From: Lingula anatina
Taxonomy: Eukaryota; Brachiopoda; Lingulata; Lingulida; Lingulidae
Length of the DNA stretch: 64,000 nt
Reading direction: 5' to 3'
Assembly (NCBI RefSeq): GCF_001039355.2
Contig: NW_019774513.1
Coordinates: 1,036,470-1,100,469, forward strand
A program made the position numbers and the translations under genes. The notes below the pieces were generated by a model. The model worked only from the letters and a program-made list of their open reading frames with translations. It had not been told where the DNA came from and ran no database searches. Shown here piece by piece: positions 61,601-64,000 of this stretch. Position 1 is the first letter of the stretch; each line of letters opens with the position of its first letter.

Positions 61601-64000
61601 ATATCTGTCTTTGAACCACTTTCACCATACCGCTCACACCCTTGCTCCTGGTCTTAGAGAAGAGAGATGAGTAAAAAAAAATGTTAATTTATGTCAGATA
61701 CTCTATACCAAGGTGATAAAGGGAAAAACGTTTAAATTTTCAAGAAAATTAAGTATGTGTGACTTTAGGTATAAAGTGCTTCTGAAGCAACCAAGTCGTA
61801 CAGGTCTATCAGTTATTTACTTATGGTTCTAATTTGGAGCAGTTTTGAAGGCACCTTAAATGTCATTATACCCCTCCATACCCCAAATTCTCTTAGATTT
61901 AATGAATTCGTGCCTATTCTTTATCGCATCATCATTTCAAGCGTTTTGGTATCATGGACCTCAAGGTATTCTCAATTTTTGCCTGTCTATGGAGTCACAT
62001 TGTTTGAGAGAAGTGTAATTGTCATAAAGGGCTTCAATTGGTGGGATTAACCCACAGAACCAATGTGAGAATTCATCCTCTCTCAAAGCATTTTCTCGCT
62101 GCGCCGAATATCTTGTCTATGTACTGTATCCTTCAAATGCTCTTTTCCAGGTTTTCACGGCCATCTTCGCGCTAGAGGCCTTTTTGAAGATCATTGCCCT
62201 GAATATCCCGGTTTATCTGAAAGACCCGTGGAATTGCTTTGATATCATCATTGTGGTGCTCAGTTTGGTTGAGTTGGGACTTTCAGGCGTGAAAGGCCTC
62301 TCGGTTCTGCGATCATTTCGATTGGTAGGTGCTTCTGCCAATAGTTTCCTTTGAGAATTTTATCATTTTTCAAAGTTATACATAAAAAATCATAGTTATC
62401 CTTTAATTTTAAATCGCTGTAATAAAGTTCTTTTAGTATCCAAAAAATATTATATGTAACGCAATATGAGTGAGGCTTTCCAGCACACACACACTCACAC
62501 GCACACTAAATAAATGAATAAATAAAAACGAATATGATTGAAAAAGCTGTGATACAATGAACACCAGTACTAGGAAGTATACAGATTTACATTGATAGTA
62601 CATCACTGCCTCACCAAGTGCACACTGTAAGCGCGTTTATTGCATATGAAGGTGGTCTGTGAGCCCACCCGCTGTTAATGCGATTAACATGTACGGCTGA
62701 CGGAGATGAACGGTCCCGGGCGACATAAATCCATGTATGCCGAAAAAATATGCCTGTGATAACTGAAATAATAATCACTTGAGGCATCAATATTGAATCA
62801 CTTGGGTTGCAAACGGTAAAGCTTTTGTGTTGCAAATTCAAATTGGTGATTGGTACCAAGTTATTTTATATGAAACACACTTTTCGAATCCATGTATTTG
62901 AGGTTGTTGGCAGTGTTGCAAACACAATAAACTCGATTCGTGAGATTCGTGGAAAATAGATTATATTAATAGTCACGCATCTATATTTTTCCAGCTAAGA
63001 GTGTTCAAGCTTGCCAAATCTTGGCCCACGTTGAACATGCTGATGAGCATCATGATAAGAACCATGGGGGCCCTAGGAAACCTTACCATCGTTTTGGGAA
63101 TTGTCATTTTTATCTTTGCTGTTCTGGGGATGCAGTTGTTCGGTGAGAGCTATAAAGAAAAATACGGACCGGATTATTTCACTGGATTGCCGAGGTGGAA
63201 CTTTACTGACTTCATCCACTCCTTTATGATTGTGTTCCGTGTACTTTGTGGAGAGTGGATAGAGAACATGTGGCTTTGCATGCAAGCGGTCGGCTACTCG
63301 TGTGTTCCATTCTTCCTGCTCACTGTTGTTATCGGCAACTTGGTGGTGAGTACGGGAGATAAGCATTATTAAATTATTAAATTACATAGATTTACGTTAA
63401 TTTTATCTAATTTTACAGAATCGTAAGCTTCGTCAATTTCTACAAGATGCGGATAGCTTTACGTTTTTTTTTTTTTTTTCAATAGCTGTGTAGTGCAATT
63501 TATTGTTTTTCACTTTTACTTGATATGGTTTTTAATGGAATATAGAATTTTATTATTCATCATCAATATGCCCGGTAGAAATATCCGAAAAGTGCAGTTT
63601 TTTTATTTGATGTTTTTACTGTGGCGCATTGCATGATATTGGCTGTCATGTCAAACATCATATCAGAATTATACCTGTGTGTCCTATTTCCAGGTGCTGA
63701 ACTTGTTTTTAGCCTTGCTGTTGAGTTCCTTTTCGGCCGACTCTCTGGGTTCGGACTCGGATGACTCTGAACCAGAGGAGCCTAACAAAATAGCAGAAGC
63801 ATTCGACCGCATATCCCGATTTAAAAATTTTATCAAGATGAAAATCGTGGAAGGTTTTCTTAGGCTCAGAAAAATGTTTATCAAAAGAGGCGGTTCTGCG
63901 ACAGATGTAACGACAGTAGCAGTTAATGGAAAAGAAAACTCGAAAGACATGGTAGATGGTGAGGTTCCAATGCACAATGGCGCTGTGAAAGAAAAAGATG
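49605..64000 (+). CDS. Nav1: Voltage-gated sodium channel alpha subunit, Nav1/para type (5' part, 3' end outside window)
   Basis: Exons: 49582-49940 (ATG 49605; a second ATG at 49623), 50448-50566, 51933-52013, 52270-52398, 5a 53990-54093 or 5b 54242-54336, 55382-55579, 55806-55884, 56713-56878, 57544-57708, 58784-58969, 59392-59850, 60645-60732, 61013-61063, 61317-61582, 62151-62324, 62995-63345, 63694 to the window end. All phases join, giving about 1086 residues with 5a. Order: N-terminus with FTRESL and a charged stretch, domain I, long I-II linker, domain II, start of the II-III linker. Domain I S4 is [11 protein letters not shown] and domain II S4 is LRSFRLLRVFK. The pore has Asp396 (domain I) and Glu954 (domain II), the first two residues of the DEKA or DEEA filter. 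Linker words [17 protein letters not shown] and DVMVLKDLI identify the para/Nav1 class. The exon 9 donor GTTCGT is weak but the only one that keeps frame. The exon 11 end could also be 59838. Confidence 0.96.
50567..51932 (+). other. U12-type AT-AC intron (sodium channel intron 2)
   Basis: The exon ends ...GTCCATCC and the intron opens ATATCCTTT, the exact U12 5' splice-site consensus. Near the end TTCCTTAAC (51916-51924) is a perfect U12 branch-site consensus, and the intron closes with AC at 51931-51932, about nine bases later. Joining gives [18 protein letters not shown], the expected domain I S1 region. No GT donor in the exon would give the expected peptide. AT-AC introns at this place are known from vertebrate sodium channel genes, so this is a conserved minor-spliceosome intron. 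Confidence 0.95.
53990..54093 (+). CDS. Nav1: Sodium channel alternative exon 5a (domain I S3-S4)
   Basis: A 104-nt exon with a good acceptor (gtcttacag) and donor (CCAG|gtgact). It encodes the end of S3, a long S3-S4 loop with [11 protein letters not shown], and the S4 segment [19 protein letters not shown]. It enters and leaves in the same phases as exon 5b, so either can join exon 4 to exon 6. From the start of the exon to the first S4 arginine it is three residues longer than 5b. Confidence 0.93.
54242..54336 (+). CDS. Nav1: Sodium channel alternative exon 5b (domain I S3-S4)
   Basis: A 95-nt exon 148 bp after 5a, with acceptor tttgcatttcag and donor CCAG|gtgatt. It encodes [13 protein letters not shown] followed by the same 19-residue S4 peptide as 5a. 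About three quarters of the S4 codons that code for identical residues differ silently from 5a, which shows an old duplication under strong selection on protein. Splicing 5a to 5b shifts frame and reaches TAA within seven codons; skipping both also gives TAA at once. Confidence 0.93.
56040..56460 (-). mobile_element. Tc1/mariner transposase remnant in sodium channel intron 7
   Basis: On the minus strand, 56459-56223 reads [13 protein letters not shown] followed by basic residues. This aligns to the WPAQSPDLNPIEN block around the last catalytic acid of Tc1-family transposases. Only the C-terminal part is recognisable, and the upstream DDE region is missing or decayed. Downstream of it, near 56040-56105, GGTGCAATACTTTTGTCATCCC-like sequence on the minus strand resembles Tc1 terminal DNA. 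The opposite end was not found. The element lies wholly within the intron between 55884 and 56713. Confidence 0.65.
56713..56878 (+). CDS. Nav1: Sodium channel exon 8: domain I pore loop
   Basis: Encodes the end of the extracellular turret and the P-loop. [17 protein letters not shown] holds the selectivity-filter Asp396, the following Tyr397, and Glu399 of the outer ring. An aromatic residue right after the filter Asp is the known determinant of high tetrodotoxin affinity in vertebrate Nav channels, so this subunit is predicted to be toxin-sensitive at this site. Cysteines at 351 and 364 are candidates for turret disulfides. Confidence 0.95.
58784..60732 (+). CDS. Nav1: Sodium channel exons 10-12: domain I-II linker
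   Basis: Three exons (58784-58969, 59392-59850, 60645-60732) encode most of the cytoplasmic I-II linker, about 240 residues. It contains the conserved SLSLPGSP and ADDSAAVTP words. It also has many basic-Ser motifs (KLRRLSV, GQRKASM, RRGSRVS, GSRRSLR) that fit the Arg-rich PKA/PKC target pattern known from sodium channel linkers. Exon 11 carries an Arg/Ser-rich stretch of roughly 45 residues at 59680-59810. The exon 12 acceptor (aactctttaag) has a poor pyrimidine tract, which would suit regulated inclusion, but skipping exon 12 (88 nt) breaks frame. Confidence 0.85.
61317..63345 (+). CDS. Nav1: Sodium channel exons 14-16: domain II S1-S6
   Basis: Exons 61317-61582, 62151-62324 and 62995-63345 hold domain II. 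S1 carries [20 protein letters not shown]4 spans the exon 15/16 junction, [16 protein letters not shown]. The S4-S5 linker keeps the Met and Thr in [14 protein letters not shown] that matter for pyrethroid binding in insects, although the usual Gly in SIMGRT is Ile here. The pore [13 protein letters not shown] has filter Glu954 and outer-ring Glu957, but the usual Asp of WDCM is Leu961. A cysteine-rich pre-S1 stretch (CSWTCCPCW) precedes the domain. Confidence 0.95.

Noticed and set aside
1-64000. CRISPR arrays, operons, bacterial promoters.
   Set aside because: Spliced animal genes throughout; none of the repeats has CRISPR-like spacing.

Overview
This is animal nuclear DNA: AT-rich, with many introns bounded by GT-AG splice sites, plus microsatellites, small inverted-repeat elements and broken transposons. 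The sodium-channel gene has a para-like (protostome-type) cytoplasmic linker. TACATGT-type words recur, which fits, but does not prove, a lophotrochozoan such as a mollusc or brachiopod. The species cannot be fixed from sequence alone. All three genes recognised with confidence lie on the + strand.

Region 1 (1-22014) is a tandem pair of M28B metallopeptidase genes of the glutamate carboxypeptidase II / NAALADase family. Copy 1 (343-8934) lacks only its first exon, which lies to the left of the window. Copy 2 (11263-20539) is complete: 15 exons and 777 codons. Every shared exon has the same length and phase in both copies. The introns have diverged and carry different insertions. The two-zinc site is intact in both, but the arginine patch and several pocket residues of human GCPII are changed, so the substrate is probably not NAAG or folyl-polyglutamate. 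A broken non-LTR retrotransposon and a 234-bp block shared by the two 3' flanks lie around the pair.

Region 2 (22015-49581) is about 27 kb with no gene I can recognise. It holds an assembly gap, microsatellites, two degenerate minisatellites, three fold-back or MITE-like elements, a weak minus-strand candidate terminal exon (27448-27615), and a GC-rich island at about 41.9-42.1 kb. The sodium-channel gene opens at a splice acceptor, so its 5' UTR exon(s) and promoter probably lie here.

Region 3 (49582-64000) is the 5' part of a voltage-gated sodium channel alpha-subunit gene (Nav1/para type): N-terminus, domain I, I-II linker, domain II and the start of the II-III linker, in 17 exon positions with continuous reading frame. 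Two points stand out. First, intron 2 is a U12-type AT-AC intron. Second, two adjacent exons (5a and 5b) each encode the domain I S3-S4 segment and are forced by reading frame to be mutually exclusive. A Tc1/mariner transposase remnant lies in intron 7.

The peptidase pair and the channel are neighbours only; nothing in the sequence links their functions.
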